Assembly: GCA_000169115.1 (NCBI GenBank)
Contig: AAVV01000001.1
Location: 62,001-126,000 of the forward strand
Origin: a marine gamma proteobacterium HTCC2080
Lineage (GTDB): Bacteria > Pseudomonadota > Gammaproteobacteria > Pseudomonadales > Halieaceae
Length of the DNA stretch: 64,000 nt
Direction of reading: 5' to 3'
The notes beneath the pieces are model-generated. The model was given only the letters and a program-made list of their open reading frames with translations, made no database searches and had not been told where the DNA came from. Positions 7,868 to 16,874 of the stretch are shown piece by piece (position 1 is the first letter of the stretch; each line of letters begins with the position of its first letter). Both the position numbers and the translations under genes were made by a program.

Positions 7868-9577
7868 TTATTTTGAGATCGTATAGGGTTGCCCTGAAAA
7901 TACGGTGCCAAGTACCTGAATGTTTCTTAATTCCTCGTCGGGCACTGTCATTGGGTCCTCGTCGAGGATTGTGAAATCGGCGATTTTTCCGGCACGAATT
8001 GAGCCCAAGTCGTCTTCCATACCTAAAATCCAGGCAGCATCGAGGGTTACGCCGCGCAGGGCTTGCCCCCTTGAAAGGGCTTCACTTGCGATCCCCGGGG
8101 TGCCGCCAATGGTTTCTCTGGCGGTCGCGGCCCAGATTAGCGTTAGCGGTGATAGGGGTGCCATGGGGCTATCTGAATGTAAGCCTATGGGAATTCCGGC
8201 GCGCTCTAAACTGCCCAATCGCACCATTTGGCTAGCGCGATCTGTGCCTAGCCAGCTCTCGGCGTAAAGCTCTGAAAGAATGTAGTGATAATACGGATTC
8301 GCTGAAACGAGGGCCCCCAGCGTCTTGAGCTGGCGGGTTTGATCTTCCGTACTGTAAGCGAAGTGCTCGAGGGTCATGCGATGGTCAGATCGTGGCGACT
8401 CGCGTAGCAGGGTACCCAACAGATCAATGAACCAGCCTGCTGCCGCATCGCCATTGGCATGAGCATGCAACTGAAATCCGGCATCCCAGAAAGTTTTGGC
8501 ATAGTCGTATGTGGCTTCTCGAGGTGCCATCCAAACGCCTTCATGACCGTCGAGGTAACCCGGGGGACCAAACTGGCTGAGTCCACTGAATATCGCCCCA
8601 TCGAGCATGAGTTTGAAGTGATTACCGATTTTAACGCGTTCGGAATTGTTTAATTGCCATGCCTTTACTTCTGCCAGTGCGGCCTCGGGAGGCACTTGTC
8701 GTGCCATGAAGTCGAGGATAATGGGGGTCAGAATAATGCGCGACGGTACGGGATAGGCCTCGGCAACGGCTCGAATACCTGCAATTTCCTGCAGTGGGTT
8801 ACCAAAGACACCGGTGCCCATGTCCAGCGCAGTGGTGACACCGCTTCGGTGCATCATGGTGAGGAAGTTTTGCATGCCTTTACCAAAGCGGGCCGGCTCG
8901 AAGAGAAAGCTCAATTTTCCAACCACTGCCTTCAGGCCGCCTTCATAAAAATGGCCCCTTTCCCAGTTGGCTTCGGGGGTTAGCGCTGCGTCCTCAGCGG
9001 TGACCCCGAGCATGGCCCAAGCCGCATCGTTACCGACGATTTCATGGAACGATCGGTGCCAAATCATGACGGGCTGGTCGCCAAACCACGCATTCAGCTC
9101 ATCGCGCCAAATCTCGCCGTGCCAAAGAGGATGATAGCCCCAGGTAATAAAAGGTGTTTTGGGGTCTCGGTGTTCCGCTGCCAGAGCCTTGAGGCGATCT
9201 TTGTAAGCCTCGGGTGTCTTTGCCCCGGGAAACTCGCCCGTTGGTAACGACCAGTCATCGGGGGCAAGGAACGGGAACTGCGTCAAAATTGCCGGTAGCG
9301 AAGGGTGTACGTGGGGATCGATGAAGCCGGGCACGATGACCTGATTCTCAAATCGACGGTCGATCTTGCCGCCTCGGATTCGCAGAACCGGTTCCATATC
9401 TTTAAGCGAGCCCACCGCAACAATACGTCCGTCTTGAACGGCGACTGCTGTGGCCTCAGGTAAAGCGGGCTCCATGGTACGAATTAAAGCTGCGGTGTAT
9501 ATCGTGACTTCAGCTTGTGCGGTAGTGAGCCAAAAACTGACGATCAAACATAACACTGGGCGTATTAAGACTTGCAT
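7868..9577 (-). CDS. Exported amidohydrolase, YtcJ-like (amidohydrolase 3 family)
   Basis: 569 residues with a cleavable-looking signal peptide ending near AQA (residue 22). The metal site is visible in PGFIDPHVHPS, in HAHANGDAA, in the histidine of LEHFAYS and in HSDSPM, the usual order for this family. The protein ends in a composite beta domain with GKIADFTILDEDP. Such enzymes hydrolyse amide or ester bonds, but YtcJ-type substrates are unknown. It starts 38 bases after the M48 lipoprotein gene and could be read-through from that operon, though its function looks unrelated. Confidence 0.88.
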   Translation of the reverse strand: MQVLIRPVLCLIVSFWLTTAQAEVTIYTAALIRTMEPALPEATAVAVQDGRIVAVGSLKDMEPVLRIRGGKIDRRFENQVIVPGFIDPHVHPSLPAILTQFPFLAPDDWSLPTGEFPGAKTPEAYKDRLKALAAEHRDPKTPFITWGYHPLWHGEIWRDELNAWFGDQPVMIWHRSFHEIVGNDAAWAMLGVTAEDAALTPEANWERGHFYEGGLKAVVGKLSFLFEPARFGKGMQNFLTMMHRSGVTTALDMGTGVFGNPLQEIAGIRAVAEAYPVPSRIILTPIILDFMARQVPPEAALAEVKAWQLNNSERVKIGNHFKLMLDGAIFSGLSQFGPPGYLDGHEGVWMAPREATYDYAKTFWDAGFQLHAHANGDAAAGWFIDLLGTLLRESPRSDHRMTLEHFAYSTEDQTRQLKTLGALVSANPYYHYILSELYAESWLGTDRASQMVRLGSLERAGIPIGLHSDSPMAPLSPLTLIWAATARETIGGTPGIASEALSRGQALRGVTLDAAWILGMEDDLGSIRAGKIADFTILDEDPMTVPDEELRNIQVLGTVFSGQPYTISK

Positions 9578-9615
9578 GGCGTACTCTAAATGTTAGGCAG
9601 TATTTAGAGTCTCGC

Positions 9616-11019
9616 TCAGCGAATTGTTTTAATCCAGTCGCCAATGCGGGGTTCGCCCACGGGGTAATAGCCGTTGATCAGTCGCAGCTGATCCTCAGCA
9701 TCTGGAACCCGGGCGCTGGAAGCGAGGCTTTTTAGCGTGGCACCTCGGGGCACTTGAACGTAGTGCAGCGTGCGGCTAGGACCCTTTGCTTTTTCTTTGG
9801 GTACCAAGGGCCGGAAACTTTCAATAATGACCAAGGCATTGGCGTCACTGCCTGTGCCCTCAAAAAGAAAGCGATACTTGTGATCGAGCACGGCCAAGCG
9901 CTTCGTGCTCTCACCGGCTGTTGCCTGAGCCGTGCCGCCTTTGAGGCCAAATTGCTCGAGTTCACGTTGATCGCTTAACGCCCCTGATGCTGTGCTGGCC
10001 AAGTAATCAACGGGAGTCACCCCCGGGTCTAAGCGGGAGAGGGTGATCGCCATTGAGGCGTTGCCATCCTTTGAGGTGACGGTGACGTCTCTTGAACCTT
10101 GGGCTACCGACCAGCCTTCGGGGTAGCGGAAGGTGAAATCTAGCTTGTTGTGATAGAACCGATTGGACTCGGCTTGCGACTGCGCGCTGGCCCCGAAGAC
10201 AAGTCCCTCAACGCGATTTCGAAACACACCGGGTGCCTCGGGATTTTCCGGCTGGTCATCAAGGTCAAGGGTGTTGGCCGTCTTAATGACTGTCTGTAGG
10301 CGCAGGTCATTTCTGGGGTGGCTGGAGTATAAACCGTGGTAGGTGCCGGTGGGTTTGCCCGAGGCCTTGGCTTGAACGCGTCGGTACATTTCTTGATCTT
10401 TTAATACACCAATGACAGACAGCAGGGCATCGGCGTCATAGCCGGAGCGGTGCATGAATTCCGCGCCCGCAGCGTCGGCTTCCAGTTCCATGTCACGACC
10501 GAAGCCGCTGACAACTTCGGCGCCGTACATTTGTGCCGCGTCATAGAGATCGCCGCTGCCGGTAAGGATGTAGGCGGTGGTAGCAAGAACTGTGGAGGTC
10601 GTTTGTTGGGTCGATCGCCGGCTGTGGTGACTTTCTGTGATGTGGCCTATCTCATGGGCAATAACACCGGCCAGCTCGGCTTCAGTTTCTAGATAAGCCA
10701 ATAAACCTCGGTTCACATAAATAAAGCCTCCCGGCAGTGCAAAAGCGTTGATGTCGGGTGAGTCGAGCAAGGTAAACGTAAAAGTATCGTCGGGTCGGGA
10801 AGAGTTTGCGACCAAACGCTGTCCAATGGCGTTTATATACGCCGCGGTCTCGGGGTCGTCATAAATGCCAATGGTATCGATCAGGCGCTGGTGCTCGTCG
10901 CCTGTTACCTCAGGCACCTTAACCTGCCTGCCGCCCACGGTCACGGTAGAGGAGGACCCTCCACTGCCACCGCAAGCAGCCATCATGGAAAGCAGGGTTA
11001 TGAGTACAAGAATTTTCAT
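9616..11019 (-). CDS. M48-family metalloprotease lipoprotein
   Basis: 467 residues. The lipobox MAAC places the lipidated Cys at 16, after which comes a Gly/Ser stretch. The peptidase motif HEIGH (residues 122-126) and the downstream zinc-ligand region EADAAGAEFM identify a BepA/LoiP-like periplasmic M48 protease. After about residue 270 there is a beta-rich region, and the last 50 residues resemble a LysM-like module. Family members degrade or chaperone outer-membrane proteins. The gene starts eight bases after the preceding lipoprotein gene, so it is the probable last member of the large operon. Confidence 0.9.
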   Translation of the reverse strand: MKILVLITLLSMMAACGGSGGSSSTVTVGGRQVKVPEVTGDEHQRLIDTIGIYDDPETAAYINAIGQRLVANSSRPDDTFTFTLLDSPDINAFALPGGFIYVNRGLLAYLETEAELAGVIAHEIGHITESHHSRRSTQQTTSTVLATTAYILTGSGDLYDAAQMYGAEVVSGFGRDMELEADAAGAEFMHRSGYDADALLSVIGVLKDQEMYRRVQAKASGKPTGTYHGLYSSHPRNDLRLQTVIKTANTLDLDDQPENPEAPGVFRNRVEGLVFGASAQSQAESNRFYHNKLDFTFRYPEGWSVAQGSRDVTVTSKDGNASMAITLSRLDPGVTPVDYLASTASGALSDQRELEQFGLKGGTAQATAGESTKRLAVLDHKYRFLFEGTGSDANALVIIESFRPLVPKEKAKGPSRTLHYVQVPRGATLKSLASSARVPDAEDQLRLINGYYPVGEPRIGDWIKTIR

Positions 11020-11027
11020 GGGTCGCC

Positions 11028-11702
11028 CTACATTTTGGCGGACAAATATTTGAGCAGTTGGTCACCCAGACTGTCACATGCGGTGCCCTGCACCGGGGCA
11101 ATGATAGGTATGGGAACCACAACGGCTGGCATGTAGCTTTGACCACTAGTGTTGGCGCTAATGCGACCCACTTCAATTTCGTCCGTGAAATCCCAAATCG
11201 TGGCCTCGTAGTCGGAGGCATTGCCCCAGGTGCCAAAACCAAAGCACCCTGCTCCACCGGGACCCACCCCGCAGGTCATTGATCCTGAGCTATTGGTTTC
11301 GACCGTGGAGCCGTCAATCCAAATCATGTACTCGAGTTTCAGTTCTTCAAAGCGGTCGGCGACGCGTTGTTGAGCAAGAAGCTTGTCGATGTCATCGGTA
11401 CGTAGCGGCGCGGTGCGCGGTTCGAACCACGGGTACATCATGTTAATAAACTCAAGTTCATGTAATACGGAAATCGAGTTATCGCCCCGACGAATGTGGT
11501 CACCGATACATTCAATAAAATCGAATTCGGTTTCATAGTCCGGGGCATGCCGGCGTCCCATGATCACAACAGAGGCATCACCGATACCCTCGGTAGGCTC
11601 AAGAAAAGTCATTTCATCAACGGTGGCGTTGACGCAGCCTTGAAGTATTGAAGCCGCAACAACCAATCCGGCGATCAGGCACCTTTGCGTTATCTTACTC
11701 AT
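11028..11702 (-). CDS. Lipoprotein of unknown function (operon member)
   Basis: 224 residues from the ATG chosen here, which overlaps the upstream gene's stop by eight bases (GATGAGTAA). A longer in-frame start ten codons earlier spoils the signal peptide. The lipobox LQGC predicts lipidation at Cys23. The body contains a Gly/Cys-rich loop (CGVGPGGAGCFGFG), a WDF...EVG strand region, and a Pro/Ile-rich segment PIPIIAPVQ followed by a last cysteine. I recognise no family. Coupling to the genes on both sides indicates a part of the same envelope system. Confidence 0.75.
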   Translation of the reverse strand: MSKITQRCLIAGLVVAASILQGCVNATVDEMTFLEPTEGIGDASVVIMGRRHAPDYETEFDFIECIGDHIRRGDNSISVLHELEFINMMYPWFEPRTAPLRTDDIDKLLAQQRVADRFEELKLEYMIWIDGSTVETNSSGSMTCGVGPGGAGCFGFGTWGNASDYEATIWDFTDEIEVGRISANTSGQSYMPAVVVPIPIIAPVQGTACDSLGDQLLKYLSAKM

Positions 11703-12438
11703 CGCTTGCCCCTTTATTCTCTGTCGCTTCACTGGGTAGAGGCTGTATCTCCTCTGTCATCCAGGTGGCAATATCGGGGACACGGGTAAAGGAGGTGGCG
11801 AAGTTGGCGCCCGCGTCGCGCAATGCCACAACCGCGGCAAGATTGACCGCCTCTTCGTCAGACTGCAAAAAAGCAGTGGGGGTTTTGCCGTAGGCTGTTA
11901 GTGTCCAGTCGGCAAAGTATTGGTCGGGGTTAATGGATAAATCACCGTCTTCATTGCTATGAACATTTTCCAGAGCAACCATTTTGAAGCGGTACTTCAT
12001 CCATATCTCGTAGATCTTAATGTTGGTGTGTAACGGAATGGTGTACTGAAGGTCGGCAACGGCCGGGATGATGACAGCATCAACCGAATTCTGATGAGCC
12101 GCCAGAGATTGGCTGTCCTTTATTAGAACCACACCTTCAAACATGCCATTGAGCAACGTATTCCAAAATTCGACCTGGGCGTCCCCAGTTTTGACCAACC
12201 AGTCTGATTCGGCGCGCCCTGCGGCTTCGTCAAAAATTTCGTGTTGAGCGAACTCATCGGTGTAGATCACCCCGACCGTCAGGGGCAGTGGGTCCATAAG
12301 CGGTTTGGGGAAGTTGCCTTGAACAACAACCTCCCGAGCACCACAGGCCGTTAAAATCAGCGAAACGCCTAACGCGCCTAGTACGCGTTGGTATTTATTA
12401 AGGCCTGAAGTTATTAAGTCCAACAAACGTGCCACCAT
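11695..12438 (-). CDS. Lipoprotein of unknown function (operon member)
   Basis: 247 residues with lipobox LTAC (Cys32). The start overlaps the end of the first VWA gene by 41 bases, and the ATG lacks a clear ribosome site, so it may depend on translational coupling. The mature part has a beta strand PLTVGVIYTDEF, a segment with MFEGVVLI, and DAVIIPAVADLQYTIP. This layout is seen in small outer-membrane-associated lipoproteins that bind partners, but I cannot name the family. Its stop overlaps the next lipoprotein start. Confidence 0.75.
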   Translation of the reverse strand: MVARLLDLITSGLNKYQRVLGALGVSLILTACGAREVVVQGNFPKPLMDPLPLTVGVIYTDEFAQHEIFDEAAGRAESDWLVKTGDAQVEFWNTLLNGMFEGVVLIKDSQSLAAHQNSVDAVIIPAVADLQYTIPLHTNIKIYEIWMKYRFKMVALENVHSNEDGDLSINPDQYFADWTLTAYGKTPTAFLQSDEEAVNLAAVVALRDAGANFATSFTRVPDIATWMTEEIQPLPSEATENKGASDE

Positions 12439-13396
12439 TTTTGTAGGTCAGCTCTCGCATCAGTGTAGCAAAACGTACGCCAGTTACCTGCAGCGCTGGC
12501 GGTCTTATAAATTGTACGGGAAAGCCCACGCCGTGGATTCTGACGCGCCTCTCGCCTCCAAAATTCTGAGCATTGAGGCGATCAACGGTTTCAACCACGC
12601 TACGTATAGATTCCCCGGTAAATTCGTCACCAAAAACATAAATTGACATCTTTTTCTTGGGATCATAAAAAGTACGCACGGCGGCGGTAATACCCTCAAC
12701 GGGTGAACTATTGGAAAAAACGTTCCAATTGGTGAGATTTCGCAGTATCAGGCTGCGCCTGGCAGGAGTATCTGGGATCCATTGACCACGGTATCGAGAG
12801 AACAGGTAGTTACCCATGTCGTTCAGAACCTGTATGCCTTTAACTTCTGGATAGATGTTAAGCGTCGCCTCCATCTCGATAAGCATTCTGTCCCAAGCAT
12901 AGGAGAACATGGAGCCCGAGGTATCGATGATGAAAATGATGTATTCACTATCAACGGGTATGCCGCCGATTAACTGGTTCTTCCGCTGGCTGTTGACGCC
13001 CAGCAGTCGTTTTTCTTCCTCGCTGAGCTGCTGCCGTGCTATGGCCAGTTCCTGTTCAATGATGCTGTTTGAATTTCTGGTCGTTTCTAGGCTGTCATAA
13101 CGCGACCGAGTGCTAGCTAGTGCGCCCTGTAAAATTGCAATGCGCTCGCGGTATTCAGATATTTGCTCCTGTTTTGTTTTGAGGTCGCGATTAAGGACGG
13201 TTGTTTCGCCGCGAATCTCGAACAGCTGCTTAGTTAAATCTGCAACGCGGCCGTCAGCCACAATGGTCGAGCGCTCCAATATCTGGGGTTGCACCGTTTT
13301 CGTGATCATCAATAAGAGGATCACTGCACCAAAGCCACAGCAGATAACGTCAAGGAAGGAAATAGAAAATTCCGGCGTTCCTCGGCGTGTTTTCAT
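12398..13396 (-). CDS. ExbD-like membrane anchor fused to von Willebrand A domain (VWA protein 1)
   Basis: 332 residues in three parts. Residues 10-32 form one membrane helix opening with SFLDVICCGFGAV; the FLD aspartate (Asp16) sits where ExbD/TolR carry their ion-conducting aspartate. Residues about 45-135 are a predicted coiled coil. From about 150 there is a VWA domain with an intact metal site, DTSGS (158-162), after FII. The topology would place the coiled coil and VWA domain in the periplasm. VWA domains bind protein partners through a metal ion. It follows the second VWA gene by 22 bases and overlaps the next lipoprotein gene. Confidence 0.88.
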   Translation of the reverse strand: MKTRRGTPEFSISFLDVICCGFGAVILLLMITKTVQPQILERSTIVADGRVADLTKQLFEIRGETTVLNRDLKTKQEQISEYRERIAILQGALASTRSRYDSLETTRNSNSIIEQELAIARQQLSEEEKRLLGVNSQRKNQLIGGIPVDSEYIIFIIDTSGSMFSYAWDRMLIEMEATLNIYPEVKGIQVLNDMGNYLFSRYRGQWIPDTPARRSLILRNLTNWNVFSNSSPVEGITAAVRTFYDPKKKMSIYVFGDEFTGESIRSVVETVDRLNAQNFGGERRVRIHGVGFPVQFIRPPALQVTGVRFATLMRELTYKNGGTFVGLNNFRP

Positions 13397-13418
13397 GATG
13401 TGCAGCGTCTTATTACAA

Positions 13419-14510
13419 TCATGGCCAATCCCGGGAAGGTGACATAAATGATCCGCCGCTGACCTGCGCCAGCTGCCAAAACTCGGAGGCGGCCATGGGG
13501 TCTCCCTCCATGGGCGCCAAAATAATATTTACGGGCACGCCCGATGGAAGCCGCTGGACCGCTTTTCTAAATAAGTTAAGTCGATCTCGGCCAGAAATTG
13601 TAGTGCGTCGTGGCGGTTCATAACTTTGAGTGGGCAGCCCGTCGGTTATGAGAAAAATATTGTCGGGTCCACCAGGAAGCGTGCCGACCGCATCAAAAGC
13701 ACCGTGCAAGTTGGTACCACCGCTGGGGAGGCGGTCGCGCAATGCCTCAGTAGCCGCCTTTAGTTGTGGCGCGTCTGCCACTTCCAGCCATTTTCCAGCG
13801 GTACCCGAAAGAATGGGCTGGGCTTCGGTATTAAAGGCAATGATTTGATATTGGGAGTTAATGGGAAGCTGTGACGTTAGCCAGTCGACGGTATTGAGTG
13901 CACGCTGCCATTTATCAGCAGATCGCTGTAGCTCAGGATCCATGTTACGTAGCCGAATCACGTTCACAATTGAATCAGCAAGCATGCTGGCTGATGCATC
14001 GATAAGAATAACGATACGGTTGCCGCCGAGGTTCAAGCCCGTCAGGTATTGTCGGTTGCCATCTCCGGTGAAATCCCGGGCACTTTGTCCCGCTTCCTCC
14101 TTGGCCGCCTCACGAAGCTTACTGACCCGGTCCTCGAGGCGGTTGATTTCTGCCTTGAGGGCTTCGACATCGGTTGTATCGGTAAAGCCTTCTTCCTCTA
14201 GCGAAGCAATTAGCGCCTCGTAGCGGTCGAGATCTTCGGTGACTCGAGTCGCCAGGCCTTGCGCTTCAACAATGTCGACGTCGACGCTTGCGAGGGCATT
14301 ACGCAGTGCTACAAGCCCCAATTGTCCCTCTTCAATATCATCCTCTAAAAGATCAATTTCCGAGAAGACTTCAGCGTTGAGGGTAAGTTCTTGGACTTCC
14401 ATGGAGTGATCAATAATAAGAAATACCAGCACGACCGCGCCGAAGCCACAGGACATGATGTCCAGGAAGCTGAGATTAAAGGTCGATGCTTGGCGCTTGC
14501 GCCGGGCCAA
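13419..14510 (-). CDS. ExbD-like membrane anchor fused to von Willebrand A domain (VWA protein 2)
   Basis: 363 residues, starting at TTG three bases after the preceding stop. Same plan as its neighbour: basic N-terminus, membrane helix beginning NLSFLDIMSCGFGAV with Asp17 in the ExbD-like position, coiled coil (about 38-142), and a VWA domain with DASAS (171-175). The two proteins share the S-F-L-D...CGFGAV block but are otherwise divergent, so they are old paralogues rather than a recent duplication. ExbD-type subunits usually work as pairs inside a pentamer of ExbB-type subunits, and that partner is encoded two genes upstream. Confidence 0.88.
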   Translation of the reverse strand: MARRKRQASTFNLSFLDIMSCGFGAVVLVFLIIDHSMEVQELTLNAEVFSEIDLLEDDIEEGQLGLVALRNALASVDVDIVEAQGLATRVTEDLDRYEALIASLEEEGFTDTTDVEALKAEINRLEDRVSKLREAAKEEAGQSARDFTGDGNRQYLTGLNLGGNRIVILIDASASMLADSIVNVIRLRNMDPELQRSADKWQRALNTVDWLTSQLPINSQYQIIAFNTEAQPILSGTAGKWLEVADAPQLKAATEALRDRLPSGGTNLHGAFDAVGTLPGGPDNIFLITDGLPTQSYEPPRRTTISGRDRLNLFRKAVQRLPSGVPVNIILAPMEGDPMAASEFWQLAQVSGGSFMSPSRDWP

Positions 14511-14513
14511 TGA

Positions 14514-15761
14514 TCAGTCCTCGACCACAATAAATAGCGCGTCTAAGCCCGTTGCATCAGTCAAGTGATCGCCGACCTGCAGCAGCTGCCCAACAACAGC
14601 TGCTTCAGCATTCACCGTTAGTGTGTTCGATGCAGCGCTTGATAGGCTGACCCCGGCGCCGGTTTGCTGAAGCATGGCACCATTATCTAAGGTGGTCGTC
14701 TCGTTGATGCGCTGGGCTCGAGAGTTCAGGAGTATATGCGTGGGTATTGCGGTTGCACTGGAGACCGCAGCCATGGGCGGCATCCCGGGCTCTGTCGTTG
14801 TTGTTGGGGCACTAACAACAGGAACGGTGCGATTTAAAGTGAGTTGCTGGGCATCCTGTAACAACTGGGTTTTACAATCGGCAACGACTTTGGCGATGAC
14901 TTCTCCAGAGGTGTTTTGGTGGGGAACAGAAAGTGTCAGGCCCGGTAGTAGATCCAGCGGGTTCTCCAGCAATACGGGCGTATCACCGGGGAGCAGCGGT
15001 TCTAGCATTTGGCCATAGGCTGCACCCACGCTGCGTAGGTCATCTCGAGTGATGCGTGCAGAGTAACCGCTGATCGCTATTTGCGTCTCTGTTTGTTGCT
15101 GAAGTGTTGTGAGTGCCAGGGGTAGGGCATCGTAGAGTGCTTGCTCAGCATCAGCGCTGCGCAACGGATCGAAACGCGTTTGCGCTACAAAGCTCGCTGC
15201 AATAGCGTTGGCGAGTCTATCTTGGAGGGCTAGCATGCCTTCGCTTGGAATGACCTGACTCGCAGCGACAGTGACGCTGTCGCCTTCAACCCTAAATGGG
15301 GTTATCAAGGTTTGGTGTAACTGTAACTCCACATGAAGCCCATCATTTAATCCGCTGGCTGCACCGATTAGCGCGCTGCGGTGGACCAGCCCAGCGATAT
15401 CGAAGGGGAGGTGTTCGGCAATTCCCAGTAATAGCGACAGAGCCTCGCGATCCATACTACCCGGCGCGGTCATGAGTACTGATTTGGGTTGATTCGCGAG
15501 CTGATGTAACTCCTGTAAATGCGCGTGAACAAGGTCTGCCCCATGTCGAGCCTGCCCCAGAGGGGGAGATAGAGGTTGGGTGCTCAGCTGTGACCAATAA
15601 CGCGTATTGACGTCTCGCGGTGTGCGCCGTTGTGTGTGCATTGCTGGCAGGCCAAAGCGGAAATGATTGCCGTCATGCCAGGCATAGCCGGGAGACTCGA
15701 GAAAGGTGTCTTCGTGCCAGAGGCGAAGGGAACTGTCGTGTAAATCTAACAGTGCGGTCAT
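14514..15761 (-). CDS. Unrecognised cytoplasmic protein, possible actin/Hsp70-fold (ASKHA) domain
   Basis: 415 residues with no signal peptide or membrane helix. The N-terminus LLDLHDSSLRLW resembles the first phosphate-binding strand of actin-like ATPases. The segment MTAPGSMDREALSLLLGIAE, followed by RSALIGAASG, resembles the Hsp70-type stretch from strand to helix. The second phosphate loop is degenerate, so ATP binding is doubtful. A Pro/Thr linker near residue 330 separates a beta-rich tail. The start overlaps the ExbB-like gene by four bases (ATGA), tying it to the channel. The fold assignment is inference. Confidence 0.6.
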   Translation of the reverse strand: MTALLDLHDSSLRLWHEDTFLESPGYAWHDGNHFRFGLPAMHTQRRTPRDVNTRYWSQLSTQPLSPPLGQARHGADLVHAHLQELHQLANQPKSVLMTAPGSMDREALSLLLGIAEHLPFDIAGLVHRSALIGAASGLNDGLHVELQLHQTLITPFRVEGDSVTVAASQVIPSEGMLALQDRLANAIAASFVAQTRFDPLRSADAEQALYDALPLALTTLQQQTETQIAISGYSARITRDDLRSVGAAYGQMLEPLLPGDTPVLLENPLDLLPGLTLSVPHQNTSGEVIAKVVADCKTQLLQDAQQLTLNRTVPVVSAPTTTTEPGMPPMAAVSSATAIPTHILLNSRAQRINETTTLDNGAMLQQTGAGVSLSSAASNTLTVNAEAAVVGQLLQVGDHLTDATGLDALFIVVED

Positions 15762-16561
15762 GAACGTGGTACCGCTAAGTGACGAAGTAGCTTCCGGTCG
15801 ATATAACGCTGGGCGTTTAACACCAATCGCTCCTGAGAAAGTTGTAGTTGGTGCAAGGCAAACATAATAATGATGGAAAGAACGAGCGCGACAAAGGTAC
15901 TGTTGAATGCGACACCTAGACTCACCGTAACGCCCGATATATCGCCTTCTACAGCCTTATAAGCTTGGCCTAGGGCATCACCAATACCTCTGACCGTGCC
16001 GATAAACCCAATCGATGGAATAGCCCAGGAAATATAGCGCACCATTGATAACTCGGAATCGAGACGGTCAGCTTCAATATCACACTGTTCGCGCACAGAT
16101 TCTGAAACCGCTGGAATCGATTGCGTAGTTGCAAATCGCTGCAGCGCATTCATGAGTGCCCGAGGCAGTAAAAAATCTTGTTCATCTTCGGATAGAGCTT
16201 CGAGAGGTCGTGAGTACTCGCGGCTGTCCTGTGGTAGCAGACTGGTGCCCGTGGGTACTTCGATGAGGTTTTTATCCAGCATATTTTGTTCATCGCGGGT
16301 GCGTTTCGCCTTCATGCCCATAATGGCAAGGGCCCAAAGCAACAAAATAAAACAGGCTTCCTGCTCGAGATCTCGAATAACAATAGCGAGGGTGCGCTGT
16401 GAAACCACGTCCTCGCCCGCCGCTTGCATAGCGGCTTGAGCAGCGAGCTGGGCATCGGCGGTGGGTCTGATGACACCAATGTAAACGCCGTGAACCACAA
16501 TGACGGCTAGCAGTAGCGCGAAGATCTGGTAGAGAAATTCATTGTTTAAACGCAGATTCAT
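15758..16561 (-). CDS. MotA/TolQ/ExbB-family proton channel protein
   Basis: 267 residues with four membrane helices (about 10-32, 68-84, 176-200, 214-238) and a large cytoplasmic loop between the second and third. The conserved block IGFIGTVRGIGDAL in helix 3 and the hydrophilic SLGVAFNSTFVAL in helix 4 are the family signature. Members form a pentamer around two ExbD/TolR/MotB-type helices and turn ion flow into motion. The only ExbD-like partners in the operon are the two VWA fusion proteins. This is not next to tolAB/pal or tonB, so it belongs to a separate machine. Confidence 0.92.
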   Translation of the reverse strand: MNLRLNNEFLYQIFALLLAVIVVHGVYIGVIRPTADAQLAAQAAMQAAGEDVVSQRTLAIVIRDLEQEACFILLLWALAIMGMKAKRTRDEQNMLDKNLIEVPTGTSLLPQDSREYSRPLEALSEDEQDFLLPRALMNALQRFATTQSIPAVSESVREQCDIEADRLDSELSMVRYISWAIPSIGFIGTVRGIGDALGQAYKAVEGDISGVTVSLGVAFNSTFVALVLSIIIMFALHQLQLSQERLVLNAQRYIDRKLLRHLAVPRS

Positions 16562-16577
16562 ACCGGGTTAGGCCTTT

Positions 16578-16874
16578 TCAGATATCGACAGGGAAAGACA
16601 CCGAGCTGTCTTCAGAAATACGCTCGCTAGGTTCATACTTGAGACTGGGCCGGGCTGTGGCTGCATTCTCGATCGGTGGTTCTGGCATGTTTTGACTAGA
16701 ATCAGCGCCATTAGTTGCAGATGCCGCAGTGCTCGTTGAGGGTGCGGCTGAGGGAGCGTCGGGTACTGGAGTTTCAGGCGCCCCATCCTCTGCTGCAAAA
16801 GCGCGGCTGAGCGCGATGACAAGAAATGCGAAGAGCCAAAGGAATCGTTGTAAGGGCAGTTTCTTATTCCGCAT
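16578..16874 (-). CDS. Small exported Ala/Ser/Pro-rich protein (operon member)
   Basis: 98 residues from the ATG chosen here, which overlaps the stop of the PEGA gene by eleven bases. An earlier in-frame start would prepend a hydrophilic stretch ahead of the signal. Residues 1-28 form a signal peptide or anchor (RNKKLPLQ then a hydrophobic run ending SRAFA). The rest is low-complexity, rich in Ala, Ser, Pro and Thr, with an acidic end. No family recognised. Placement directly before the channel gene suggests a periplasmic accessory subunit or linker. Confidence 0.6.
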   Translation of the reverse strand: MRNKKLPLQRFLWLFAFLVIALSRAFAAEDGAPETPVPDAPSAAPSTSTAASATNGADSSQNMPEPPIENAATARPSLKYEPSERISEDSSVSFPVDI

